Part shown: piece by piece, positions 41,793 through 51,582 of the stretch | Layout: each line of letters starts with the position of its first letter | Numbering within the stretch: position 1 is the first letter of the stretch | NCBI GenBank assembly: GCA_037176845.1 | Contig: JAYKXP010000228.1 | Coordinates: 1 to 55,498 of the forward strand | Source of the DNA: Paramarasmius palmivorus | Lineage: Eukaryota > Basidiomycota > Agaricomycetes > Agaricales > Marasmiaceae | DNA length: 55,498 bases | Direction: 5' to 3' | Position numbers and translations under genes: made by a program | The notes under the pieces: generated by a model | The model's input: the letters and a program-made list of their open reading frames with translations, nothing else | Databases searched by the model: none | Told to the model about the DNA's origin: nothing

Positions 41793-43534
41793 CTACCCAT
41801 TAATACGCCTGCTTTTCCTCTGCTCCCTGCCAGATGGAACTTCGAGGGCATCATCGTCTACTTCACCATCCCCATCTTCGCGATTGCCAGCAAAAGGCAG
41901 TTCTATGTCTTCGTTTTGAACTGAGCGGTCGTCATCTTGTTCTTCTCGATTGTAATTCGGCGAAGGTGGAGGAGGGGTCAAGTCATCCATAGTGTTATCC
42001 GAACTTGTCTCTTCAGCAGGAGAATCAGCACGAGACGAGTGTTCGTTACCCATAGGCAATGCAGACACTCCAGGGACAGCCGATGACATGTTCGTGACGG
42101 GCTGACTGTCACCTCCATCGCTAGGAGGAAGGTCAAACGAAGGGCCAAGGCCGTCCAATTCTCCAGCGGAAGGAAGTGCCTTGGACCAGGTGACGAACTT
42201 GCGGGGAGCCAAGTGGGAACGGGCCACGAAATTGAGCCTGCGGATGACAAGATGATAAACCTGTCCAACTTGAGCATGCGAATAGTGAGTCTATCAAGTG
42301 CCTTACCTTTCTGTACCGCTTGCTGACCTTGTCAATTTCGATGCAATAGGCTACTATTTCAACAGTGCCAAGCACCAATGTACCAGGCAGAAATGTCTCG
42401 TCGATAGCGGCGTTGGGTACCACTTCGTTGTTTCTGTCATAGAAGGGGAGCTGGATCATGCGAGACATGACATGCCGGAAAATGTCTCCAGTTGCCACAT
42501 AATCAGACACCGAACAAGCATCTATCAAATCACCCGGTCGAAGTTCTACAGACCATTAGCGCAAGAACTAGGTCAACGTGAAAGAGAGAGCTACTCACGG
42601 GTGCCGTTCTTCTTGGTGGTCCCTCCAGTTTCTGGTTTGGCGGTTGCCGTGGATGCCTTTTCTCCAGTGGACGGCGAAGCTTTGGAGAAGGCAGCACTTA
42701 GGTTCCTCTTCTTGAAAGACCGGTCAGGAGTAGATGGCGTTGATCCGGGACTCGTTTTCTCTTTGCGACGCTGTTGATAGGTCAGTCTTGCGTTATTAAC
42801 GAAGAGAAAAAAAAACTAACCGTGTACAGGTGAGGGCCGGTGATGCACAACGCGTTGAAATCCTCGTTATCGCCAATCTTCGCAAGACAATCACGAACAG
42901 AGGCAGGTTTCTGGAACATGGTCAACAGATAGCTTATACTACCAATGTATGCTTACATGTCCATCACGATAGTCAACTTTGGCCTCTTCTTCGAAAAACA
43001 GACCTAACGCCTGGATTTGGTTTTCGAAAAGGGCCGACAAATCCCCCGAGCATCCAGCCGGTTTCCCGAGTACGATAGCGTTCTTGACAGTAGTGTTGTC
43101 TTCGATATATGACATCTGGGACGCGTGACGTCAGGAATGACAGGAACGTGGAAAGGGAAAAGCATACCGTATCGTTCAACCTCTTGGGCGTAGAAACAGA
43201 ACCTGCAGCCCCGAGGCGGGTGCCCGAGTCGTAGCCTGCAATCTCCCCAAACACGAGGAATTGCAAGGGTTGACCTTTCCTGTTAGTCAAAGTATACGAG
43301 TCTGGCGAGAAGTCAGCAAAATCAAGGGACGAGTGCAACCGACATACCTCCGTAGGAGTACATATTGGTCCGAATGTATTCACCTTCTCCTAGCAAAGCG
43401 AGAAGGCTATCCTTGTTTTTCAAGCATTGATTGAACAAGTACTCGTACGCAGATGTTGGTTGGGACCTTGCGTCGTACACCGCGTCAGGGGTGTAGCCGG
43501 GAACGTACTCGTCGTAGTCGGTGTTGGCGTACAT
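41793..43534 (-). CDS. multi-exon protein of unknown function, possible Helitron companion
   Basis: The ATG at 43534 (MYANTDYDEYVPGYTPD) opens a chain of about seven exons joined by introns near 43309-43350, 43116-43168, 42913-42957, 42770-42820, 42549-42598 and 42257-42303, ending at TAG 41793. The frame is continuous at each junction I checked. The middle shows beta-rich segments (LTNRKGQPLQFLVFGEIAGYDSG; GTLVLGTVEIVAYCIEIDKVS). The C-terminus is strongly acidic, with a PPPPP run and then basic RKSRR. An OB-fold/ssDNA-binding role, as for RPA-like proteins carried by some Helitrons, is a guess from context and beta-rich pattern only. It lies between the RepHel gene and the 906-aa gene, all co-directional. 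Confidence 0.55.
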
Positions 43535-43706
43535 TGTGCGAAAGAGACAACTGGGAGGATAGAGCACTCAAGGTGATGAGGAATTACTGGCCAAAAGCCG
43601 TGCTCTTATACAGCTCTGAAAAGCCCCTGCATACTCCTGTCGAGCGTTTCGTAGGAGCAATGTTTCACATCATCGAAAGACGCCATTCTAAACAGGAGAA
43701 CCGATT

Positions 43707-46700
43707 TCAAACCGGCGCGAACAGTGAAGACAGCGGCCGACGGACAAATGTGGATACAACAGGAAGGGATTGGGGCTTCGGTGAAGACTGGAATGAATCA
43801 GGCAAAGGCCGCAGCGCAAACCTGGATGTCGTAGATGTCCGACAGGTCTGAGTTGAAGTCGCGCTGCGAGAACAACCATCCTGATTCTGACCGAGACCTT
43901 CGTCGATAACTGGGAAGGTAGAATTGTGGTCCACTTCTACATGTGTGAAAGCAGATGACATAGGGCGGAGAGTGAAAGTGCCGCGGCCTGCAGAGGTGGA
44001 AGGCGGAGTACTGCTTTGTTTCTCATTGCCGACAGTGCGACGGTTCCGCCGCCTCTTCGAAGTCCCTGCCACGGAAGGATCCCTTTTGCGTTTGAGCGAC
44101 ACACTCAGTGTGACGCTGCTGTTGGAAAGGCGATCTGTAGCAGTCTGTAGTCGGGCCAAGTGGTACGCCGGCCGGCTCACGTCCTCCGAAGTCTGCGCTA
44201 AGACAGGGTCATTGTCTTGAACCACCGGTGCATAGGCAGTATTGTACGTCCGCCAGTCACCAGACTGGAGTTTCCGTGTCGCCTCTGCGCTTTCCTCGGC
44301 AGTGCCATGTTCGACAAGCGTGGAATACATCAGATGCTTCAACCTGATTCCTTCTTTCCTAGCATCTTCGGACTGTCTGCATTGTATCTTTTTTTTGTCG
44401 AACGGCCGAAGGATGTGGAGACCATCTAAAGAGCGGACTCTGGAAATCATCACGTATGGCTCCTCGGTTCCATGGCACGTTTGTAAATCGACGACGGCTG
44501 CGTTCATGGTTTGTCCTTGCGCTTTGTGGGCAGTCATCACAAAGCCAGGCATAATTGGCAGCTGCTCGCGGGTAAATGTGTACCGTTTTTTGGAATAAGG
44601 ATGAGTTATTGCGCATTGGACGGAGTCCCGAAGGATCACAACTTCACCTGCTTGCATGGATGGTAGCGGTGGACCGGTACAATGGTCGAGCTTCACAGAG
44701 CACGACAATGCGCGACGATTACCGTCAGCATCCATTTTATAGCGAACCTGTGTAAGCACCCCCGTGGCTCCGTTCACCACGCCTCCGGATACATCGAAAT
44801 TCTGCCCCACCACGACGGGCATGCCAATGACAAGGGGTATACGGGAGAGCCTTGCGCTTGTCTGTCCAGAATGTAAACCTTGAATGAGACCAGCAACTGC
44901 TTCGTCTGCTATAGGAACCGCGGCGTGTTTGTCCGTACAATTATACCAATGCAGAGGTCTTCCAACACGCTCCGCGAAAGCCTCCACAGCCTTGACGTTC
45001 ATGCGATCTTTTACCTTATTAGAGGTCACGATCACGGGGACATCAGCCAAGGCTTGCGGCTCGTCTGAAGAGGACACAATTCGGGACTGAAGGAGTGCAA
45101 AATCGTCATCGGTACACGACCCTGTACGAAGGTTATCCAACAATTGAACAAAGCGAGCGTTACCATCGCCACTCTGCCGCATGACTGTTGTAAGTATCAC
45201 CACAGTGTCAACAGCAAGCCATAGCAATTTCCCAAACACCGAATTCTGACCATAGGTCGTGCCGACACGGGTTGTATCGACATGAGCGTACAGTCGGGTG
45301 TCTCTTACAGGGGGTAATTGGGCAAAATCTCCGGCGAAGATGACGTTAACGCCACCAAACGGTAGGGAATTCTGTTTTGCACGGCCAAGGGCTCTACTGA
45401 TTTTGGTCATCAGCTGGCATCCAATCATAGAAACTTCGTCGATGAACAAATAATCTACACCTTCCCACATGGAAATCAGGTCGCGTGTAGACTTGCTATT
45501 CGCCTTTTGAGAAGATCGCTGGTCCAACATCAGCGTAGAATGCAACGTTACACCATTGATGTTCTTAGCCGCGACTCCTGTATACGAAGCAAGCCGAAAA
45601 CGTCGTGCCTGGTTTCTTTCTTCGAAAAAAGACTTCAGCGCGGATATCACATGAGATTTGCCTGTGCCACCTGCACCTCCGAGAAAGAACCTCAGCTGAG
45701 CTTGCCGATGCGAAGTGCTGTGGCAAGCGATAATTCGGAACGAGCGCTCCTGTTCTTTGTTCAGGGGAGGATCATACCGCGACAAGAACTCGTCGATGTC
45801 AATATCACACTCGATATCGTCAGGAGGGACGTTAGCAGAGACACCGGTTTCTAGAAAAGGGTCGATGTGGATGGTGGCCTTCCGAGCATCCTCTATAGTA
45901 CTTATGCCTGTTACAGCTTCAGTATCGGTAGCGGCAGTGTCCGTATTAGCCACTGAAGCCTGTGAAGAAACCGACATAACAGCGGACCGTAGATCCTTCT
46001 TTCGTTGAGCATAGGCTTTCGTTATTGAAGCCTCAAAGACCGGAACTTCTTCAGTAACCAACAGATGCGAACCAGTTCCAACGGTGTCTACGCGCCGGTT
46101 ACTTGACAAATACAAACCCCCTGCTACTGCTGCGGCAATGCAATCAGCGGCGTTGATGTCGCTAGCGTCTTCTCGCTCACTGCGAGACGCGAGAACTGAC
46201 TGTATATGCTGGACCACTTCAGCTGGGTCGTCGCCCATGAAATCATCATCCTCAGACACGCGCTCGTGGTACACCATACCTCGGAGAAGTGCACGACGGT
46301 TACGGATTCGAGACGCACGAGATGAAAAATGGTCGTCACGGCTATCTTTGCACTCATGCTGCAGCTGCATATTGTCCATTCTTACACGTACTTCAGGCGA
46401 ACACGTCGAGGCAAAGTCCGCAAAAGCATCTGACCACGACTGTCCGTCACACCTAAGGTCTGAGCCATTGCGCCACGGTTTAAAAAATGTCAGCATCGCG
46501 CGGCAATAACTGTCGTACACTTCAGGGCGATCCCGACGAGGGATACAGGGTCCAATTGGAACAGGGACAAGACGATCACGGGGATGCACAACCTGCAATA
46601 GATGTGTTTGTTGCTCCGGATGTCCGTCTTGGAATGAAAACTTGGGTCTGAGCCTGCCGTGGTTGGCTAGCAAATCAGATACAGACGGATTGTCTTCAGG

Positions 46701-49700
46701 AATTTCATCAACAGACTCCTCTTCATCAACAAAATCCTCTATGGCTGGCTCATGACCGTCCTCATCTACGGAATCATCGTAGGTGGCGTTAGTATCGAGC
46801 AAGGTACAGTTCTCTTCCTCAGATTCCTGAGCTTCATTGACCAAATCTTCTGAATCTTCAGCAATATCATCATCAGTCTCATCAGTCGTCGTCCTTTCGG
46901 CTCGGCTACGGCGGGGAGCAGTTTTCTTAACCTTTTTCACTCGTGACACACAATCCCACAAAGACAAGTCATCGAGCTGAGGTGACCTGAAGTAATAGTC
47001 AGCCAAGAGGCCCGTGCGGAACGCAAGTGTCCCATCGTCTCCGACCACGATCTGCACTTCACCCTCGCAATCGACGACATCCGATGAGTCCTGATCATCA
47101 GTAACAACGCAATCAGTAACATCCTCGTCGCCCTCGGCTACATCACCGCGGTCAACTGGATCGTGTTCATTATCCTCAGGGAAATCATCGGATGGGGACG
47201 GAGGTCGAGGTTGCATGCATGGTTCGTCGAGGGAAGCATCGCTATCCGACGACAACGGTTCTTTGGCAGGGTCGGGGCAAGACGATATAACATATTGCTC
47301 GAATGGCGACCAGCTGAACGCCTTAAAGAAATGACTGGTGAAATGGTCACCGAATCCCATAAGGTATGATGCAACTTGCTGGGCGGAAAGCTCTTGATGA
47401 CTCATGATAGAAAAAGAACATTTTTGGAGCAGCCGCTTCGCTTGCAAAACTACACCAGCCACATCGTCAATCCTTGGGGGCAAAGGATGGAAGCCCTTGT
47501 CGTCGTCGTAAGCTACGACCGGTTGCGGGACCAATGTCCCTGAACTCTGTTCCTGGGCTCGCCGAATCGCTGACTCCAAGGCTGCGTAAGCTACGTGAGT
47601 CTTCAGCTGTGTTTTTGTGATATAGTCAGTAACATAATACATTACAGCCTTAGCGGAAGCGCCTGAACCTATAAACTTGATGTCCATGTTACACCGAAGG
47701 GCCTCAATCATGGTTTGGTTATAGTTGTTCACAAGACCGTTAACACATTGCATGGTGATTTCCCCCGTTATTGGATCGACAAAACTCTCAGGATGTGTAT
47801 TGTCCTCATCCAGGTGAAAGCGGCATTCCAGCGGTTGGCCGGGTTTGCAGTACTTCCAGCATGTGTCAGTATGTTTATGAGTTTGGCATTTGGAGATCAG
47901 GTTGTGCAGATCTTTGATGCGAGCAACGTTATATTCATCCACCGACGAATACGATTGTGCAACCACGCCCTGAACACTGCACGGGTGTGCAGAGGAGGAA
48001 GGGACAACGCAGGAAGGATCTGGGTCGTCAGGCACGAACGTAGAAACCGTGTCATCAAGGAAAGCAAGAAGCCTCTTGCGAAACTCCTCGTCACCGTCAC
48101 GCAAGATACGATCTTTGATTTCGTTCGGGTTAAGCCCGCCCTCCAGCCAAATCAACATATGACAATGAAGAGTTCCTCGGCCCTGGGCTTCAACGCAACC
48201 ATAATATGCCTTCACAGTACCTAATATACCACCTTTGTCGGGATTAGCATAATGCAAAAGACAGTTGATGACTGCATTCATGTATATATTGAAAAATTTG
48301 GCGGCAACGACTGGATTCTTTGCGACAAGCTTTGCCTGTTCCCAATACTGGTCCGCAGGGTCAATGCCAACATCTTCAAGGTCAATCTCTTGGCCTGCAA
48401 GAAACCTCACCAAGGGATTGTAGACATCTGCCGGGTTAATGGTAACAAAAAAACTCGGGAGCCCCTGATCAATCTGAAGCGCTCTGATCTCGTTCCTCAT
48501 TCGGACTCTGGCAGAAGAACTACCCATGACGTTGTTTGTTACTACGTTCACCTGTTTCATCAGCTTAAGTGCCTTCTTTTCCTCGTCAGTCAAACCAGTC
48601 ATAGACTCCCCGCGCGCATATCGATCAGACATATAACTGACCACGTCCGGGTCCACCGAGGAAAGGTCAGAGGCAAAGGATGCAAAATCAGAGCGTCGAA
48701 CTTTCGCGGCCGTGTTCCGCAACACTTCACGTCGCTGGAACATATTGAAAGCAGTGAATAAGAAGCTGTAATGTTCCTGGAACCTCCGATCAGTTAACGA
48801 GAAAAGATGCTTGACATGGCGCTGCATCGAAACCTTTACGGAACGACGTACGTCCTCGAAACCTCCAACGCCGTAGGGGAAAAGCGTAGGGTAAATCATA
48901 GGAAATAAAGCTGGGTTATAAAATTCATTCACAGGCGTATGGTCATGTGCAATCTGAACAAACCCGAGTTTCTTCTTTTGTATGTGCCGCAAGGCGGCCG
49001 CTCTCAGCTCGTTGGAGCTCGCGTTACCTTCAACGTCGGTTACAACTACACTCTCAAAGTTGATGTCAGATGAGGCAGAAGGGAGGTTAGAAGCTGGCGA
49101 CGAATAATAATCGTATCTTGAAGTCAACACGTCAACGCCTGTGCCAGAAGGCACATGCTCGACATGAACAGGCAGTCGATAATTGGGCGGTAAAGAATCC
49201 AACAGGGCGTGATCTATATGCAGGTCCTTGTAGAACTTGTTATGATTTTTCAACCACTGCAGCGCGGCACGGACCTTCTCAGGGCGGACGCACAAAGGCT
49301 TTGCTTTAGTGTCCAACCATTCCCTTGTAGGTGGCTCTTTGCCTATGAAAATCACACAAATCGGACGACACAACTCGTCTATAGAAGGTGGAAGAGTTTC
49401 GGCAACTCGAGACGGATGCTGAGGGTAAATAACAATGTTCCCCTTAAAACCTCGCTGTGTAATCGGACTAGAGTAATCCGGATCTGTCTCCTTCATTTGA
49501 ATTATCCAACTCTTGGCCCGACAACGTGAAATCATAGCTTCTTCGACCACGGTGAGATCTTTGAGTTCTGGAGGAACATCACCCAGAAACATGTGATTTG
49601 CTAATGACAATGGCGGTGTCCTCTTCTTCGATAAATGGCGCATGCATTCCTCACAGAGTAAGGCGGTCAACACACCTCCTTCTTCACAAACACCCTTCGA

Positions 49701-51464
49701 ATCGATAACAACTGACGAGTCGGATATGTACGAGGATGAGGTATCAGGGTGAAGACAACCACCGTCAAACCACCGAGAGTCGACGACTACATTACTCCCC
49801 TCCTCAACAGGTCTTTTGTCAGGTCGGCGCAGCGGGCTGACGTCCAGCGAATGAAGGGGAATCTGATGGCTTTGCAATTTGACCACCGCAGACGAACAAG
49901 ACATGCAAGCGACCGTAGCCAAGGCGTCAACGCTCGTACATGCCGAGAATTCACGAACTAACTCGTCCTTATCTGTTTGAGAAACAAGCTCAGGCCAAGC
50001 CGACCGCACGAGTCGTAACCTCTGCGAGCTAGCACCTTCGATCTCATCGTTATTTAGACTATCACGTTTGAACCTCTGTATATACTTTTTAAACTTGCCC
50101 CTCAACGCCTTCTCCCTATCATTGGGTCCATACGAAACACACAAAAGGTCCATGACACGCCTCAACGGTTTTTCAGACAAACGGGAAAGTTCGTTTAACA
50201 AGGTCAATGACGACTCGTCCTGTCCCACGTCTAATCCTGGAGCTACAGGAGGAAAAGAACGGATTATACGGGAGCACGCCGGTGTGACACGATCTGAATC
50301 CGGCAGTCCAGCATTGGCAATACAACATTTGCCAGCGAAATGCTCCGTGATGGCATCACGTATACTCTCAGCGGTCCCAGTATACTTGGCACAATGGACA
50401 CCATGGCCAATGGCAATATTAAGTAGCACAGCCCGGGGAAGACGCTCAAAGTTGGCAAACGTAGAAGAAACATCAAGAGGATACTGCACATATACATCAG
50501 GTATATTATCCAACACACGCTCACGCGAACGATAACTGTCTGCATACTTTTTTAAAGCGCTGATTAACTGACGACGGGCATACTTGGGGTTGGTGCGCAC
50601 ACTGATCCCCAAAGCGGAAGCTACCAATAACAACCGACGTACGGGGACCTGACGGTTGGTCGATTTCAATAGTAAATCCAAATTGAAGCACACCATGGAG
50701 AATTGAGTACGAAGTCCGGAAGCGCATGCTTCGCAACCATGGTGAGGAGAACCTTCATCGACATGTACTGCGCACTGACCAGATAAAATATGGTGTAAGA
50801 GGGCCAACTGTTTCTTTTCAAATGTTGCCAATCCACGGATGTCGACCCCATGCGACCTACAAGATTGTACCAGATCTTTCTCAGACAGAGTGAATGGAGA
50901 ATATGTAGAAGGGCCAGGACCCTGACAAAAGAAACACGATATCAGAGTATCATGACAAGGTACTTCGACACCATCACTCGCCAAATCTTCCTCCTGCGCA
51001 GCATCGTAGACGAAAGCCGGTGACGCGGCCACCGGGGGCTTATTTCGTGAATTTCCAGCAAGTGCTTCGCGATACACACCATCGTCTGAGCTAAATGTAA
51101 AAGATACATTGGGTGAACCAATCTCTTCGAAGCCTTGGGGAGTCTCGGCAGAACCGGATGAATAAAACTCGGCAGCGCCGGATGGATTGTACTCGGCAGG
51201 ACCGGACGTAGAATACTCGGCAGGGCCGGATGGATTGTACTCGGCAGGGCCGGAAGTGAAATACTCGGCAGGACCGGCAGGTGGTTCACAGAATGAACCA
51301 CCCGATGCCGACGGAGCAGCTGAAGAACAGCGCTCGACGTCGTTTGGGTGCAAATCTGAACGGAGCGACGGGTCGGACGGCGAGGAAGGATCCCATACGT
51401 CGTCACAATCGTCCAAAAAAAGGGGGCTCACCTCGGCAACGTCTTCAACGTGAACCATCGGCAT
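43707..51464 (-). CDS. Helitron RepHel protein (HUH replication initiator plus PIF1-type helicase), about 2,585 aa
   Basis: This is one uninterrupted frame. I take the ATG at 51464; the frame is open further upstream and an intron acceptor (CACTTAG near 51540) allows an earlier exon. The Helitron-like N-terminal domain shows MIYPTLFPYGVGGFED. The HUH endonuclease has H1100-C-H1102 (GTLHCHMLIWLEGG) and the two-tyrosine motif Y1277-x3-Y1281 (YVTDYITK). An acidic linker precedes the SF1 PIF1-type helicase, with Walker A K1936 (GGAGGTGKS), Walker B D2009-E2010 (LFIDEVSM), TAHKAQGQT and YVMISRVRS. The N-terminus has six 8-residue GPAEY-type repeats and cysteine-rich CxxC segments. RepHel nicks and unwinds DNA for rolling-circle-like transposition. 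An intact frame of this length argues for recent activity. Confidence 0.92.
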   Translation of the reverse strand: MPMVHVEDVAEVSPLFLDDCDDVWDPSSPSDPSLRSDLHPNDVERCSSAAPSASGGSFCEPPAGPAEYFTSGPAEYNPSGPAEYSTSGPAEYNPSGAAEFYSSGSAETPQGFEEIGSPNVSFTFSSDDGVYREALAGNSRNKPPVAASPAFVYDAAQEEDLASDGVEVPCHDTLISCFFCQGPGPSTYSPFTLSEKDLVQSCRSHGVDIRGLATFEKKQLALLHHILSGQCAVHVDEGSPHHGCEACASGLRTQFSMVCFNLDLLLKSTNRQVPVRRLLLVASALGISVRTNPKYARRQLISALKKYADSYRSRERVLDNIPDVYVQYPLDVSSTFANFERLPRAVLLNIAIGHGVHCAKYTGTAESIRDAITEHFAGKCCIANAGLPDSDRVTPACSRIIRSFPPVAPGLDVGQDESSLTLLNELSRLSEKPLRRVMDLLCVSYGPNDREKALRGKFKKYIQRFKRDSLNNDEIEGASSQRLRLVRSAWPELVSQTDKDELVREFSACTSVDALATVACMSCSSAVVKLQSHQIPLHSLDVSPLRRPDKRPVEEGSNVVVDSRWFDGGCLHPDTSSSYISDSSVVIDSKGVCEEGGVLTALLCEECMRHLSKKRTPPLSLANHMFLGDVPPELKDLTVVEEAMISRCRAKSWIIQMKETDPDYSSPITQRGFKGNIVIYPQHPSRVAETLPPSIDELCRPICVIFIGKEPPTREWLDTKAKPLCVRPEKVRAALQWLKNHNKFYKDLHIDHALLDSLPPNYRLPVHVEHVPSGTGVDVLTSRYDYYSSPASNLPSASSDINFESVVVTDVEGNASSNELRAAALRHIQKKKLGFVQIAHDHTPVNEFYNPALFPMIYPTLFPYGVGGFEDVRRSVKVSMQRHVKHLFSLTDRRFQEHYSFLFTAFNMFQRREVLRNTAAKVRRSDFASFASDLSSVDPDVVSYMSDRYARGESMTGLTDEEKKALKLMKQVNVVTNNVMGSSSARVRMRNEIRALQIDQGLPSFFVTINPADVYNPLVRFLAGQEIDLEDVGIDPADQYWEQAKLVAKNPVVAAKFFNIYMNAVINCLLHYANPDKGGILGTVKAYYGCVEAQGRGTLHCHMLIWLEGGLNPNEIKDRILRDGDEEFRKRLLAFLDDTVSTFVPDDPDPSCVVPSSSAHPCSVQGVVAQSYSSVDEYNVARIKDLHNLISKCQTHKHTDTCWKYCKPGQPLECRFHLDEDNTHPESFVDPITGEITMQCVNGLVNNYNQTMIEALRCNMDIKFIGSGASAKAVMYYVTDYITKTQLKTHVAYAALESAIRRAQEQSSGTLVPQPVVAYDDDKGFHPLPPRIDDVAGVVLQAKRLLQKCSFSIMSHQELSAQQVASYLMGFGDHFTSHFFKAFSWSPFEQYVISSCPDPAKEPLSSDSDASLDEPCMQPRPPSPSDDFPEDNEHDPVDRGDVAEGDEDVTDCVVTDDQDSSDVVDCEGEVQIVVGDDGTLAFRTGLLADYYFRSPQLDDLSLWDCVSRVKKVKKTAPRRSRAERTTTDETDDDIAEDSEDLVNEAQESEEENCTLLDTNATYDDSVDEDGHEPAIEDFVDEEESVDEIPEDNPSVSDLLANHGRLRPKFSFQDGHPEQQTHLLQVVHPRDRLVPVPIGPCIPRRDRPEVYDSYCRAMLTFFKPWRNGSDLRCDGQSWSDAFADFASTCSPEVRVRMDNMQLQHECKDSRDDHFSSRASRIRNRRALLRGMVYHERVSEDDDFMGDDPAEVVQHIQSVLASRSEREDASDINAADCIAAAVAGGLYLSSNRRVDTVGTGSHLLVTEEVPVFEASITKAYAQRKKDLRSAVMSVSSQASVANTDTAATDTEAVTGISTIEDARKATIHIDPFLETGVSANVPPDDIECDIDIDEFLSRYDPPLNKEQERSFRIIACHSTSHRQAQLRFFLGGAGGTGKSHVISALKSFFEERNQARRFRLASYTGVAAKNINGVTLHSTLMLDQRSSQKANSKSTRDLISMWEGVDYLFIDEVSMIGCQLMTKISRALGRAKQNSLPFGGVNVIFAGDFAQLPPVRDTRLYAHVDTTRVGTTYGQNSVFGKLLWLAVDTVVILTTVMRQSGDGNARFVQLLDNLRTGSCTDDDFALLQSRIVSSSDEPQALADVPVIVTSNKVKDRMNVKAVEAFAERVGRPLHWYNCTDKHAAVPIADEAVAGLIQGLHSGQTSARLSRIPLVIGMPVVVGQNFDVSGGVVNGATGVLTQVRYKMDADGNRRALSCSVKLDHCTGPPLPSMQAGEVVILRDSVQCAITHPYSKKRYTFTREQLPIMPGFVMTAHKAQGQTMNAAVVDLQTCHGTEEPYVMISRVRSLDGLHILRPFDKKKIQCRQSEDARKEGIRLKHLMYSTLVEHGTAEESAEATRKLQSGDWRTYNTAYAPVVQDNDPVLAQTSEDVSRPAYHLARLQTATDRLSNSSVTLSVSLKRKRDPSVAGTSKRRRNRRTVGNEKQSSTPPSTSAGRGTFTLRPMSSAFTHVEVDHNSTFPVIDEGLGQNQDGCSRSATSTQTCRTSTTSRFALRPLPDSFQSSPKPQSLPVVSTFVRRPLSSLFAPV
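51132..51275 (-). repeat. 24-bp coding minisatellite, six units
   Basis: Six tandem 24-bp units encode GPAEYFTS, GPAEYNPS, GPAEYSTS, GPAEYNPS and two degenerate units in the disordered N-terminus of RepHel. Units differ by a few bases. Number variation between copies of the element would be expected. Confidence 0.85.
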
Positions 51465-51553
51465 TTCAGGAAAATTGGTCGAAAGATATGAATTGTTCAA
51501 TGTAGGGGAAAAGAATGGTTGGGCAGGGACTGACCGAAGCTAAGTGAAAGGGA

Positions 51554-51582
51554 AACACTCTGTGGTTACACCAGCGAGTGTT
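51554..51582 (-). promoter_or_regulatory. GGTTACACC-core hairpin 7
   Basis: The 13-nt arms 51554-51566 and 51570-51582 pair at 11 positions around TAC. It lies about 90 nt upstream of the RepHel ATG, in the leader or a leader intron. It shares the inner GCTGGTGTAACCA with hairpin 4. Confidence 0.6.

Larger units (their letters stand above)
38384..51500 (-). mobile_element. Helitron unit, ends not defined
   Basis: The intact RepHel gene, the multi-exon companion (41793-43534) and the 906-aa gene (38384-41206) are co-directional and spaced by 172 and 587 bp, compatible with one Helitron carrying passenger genes. Helitrons end in 5'-TC and a hairpin followed by CTRR-3' without target duplication. 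I could not place either end with confidence, so the extent is a minimum guess, and the two companions could equally be host genes. Confidence 0.45.
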
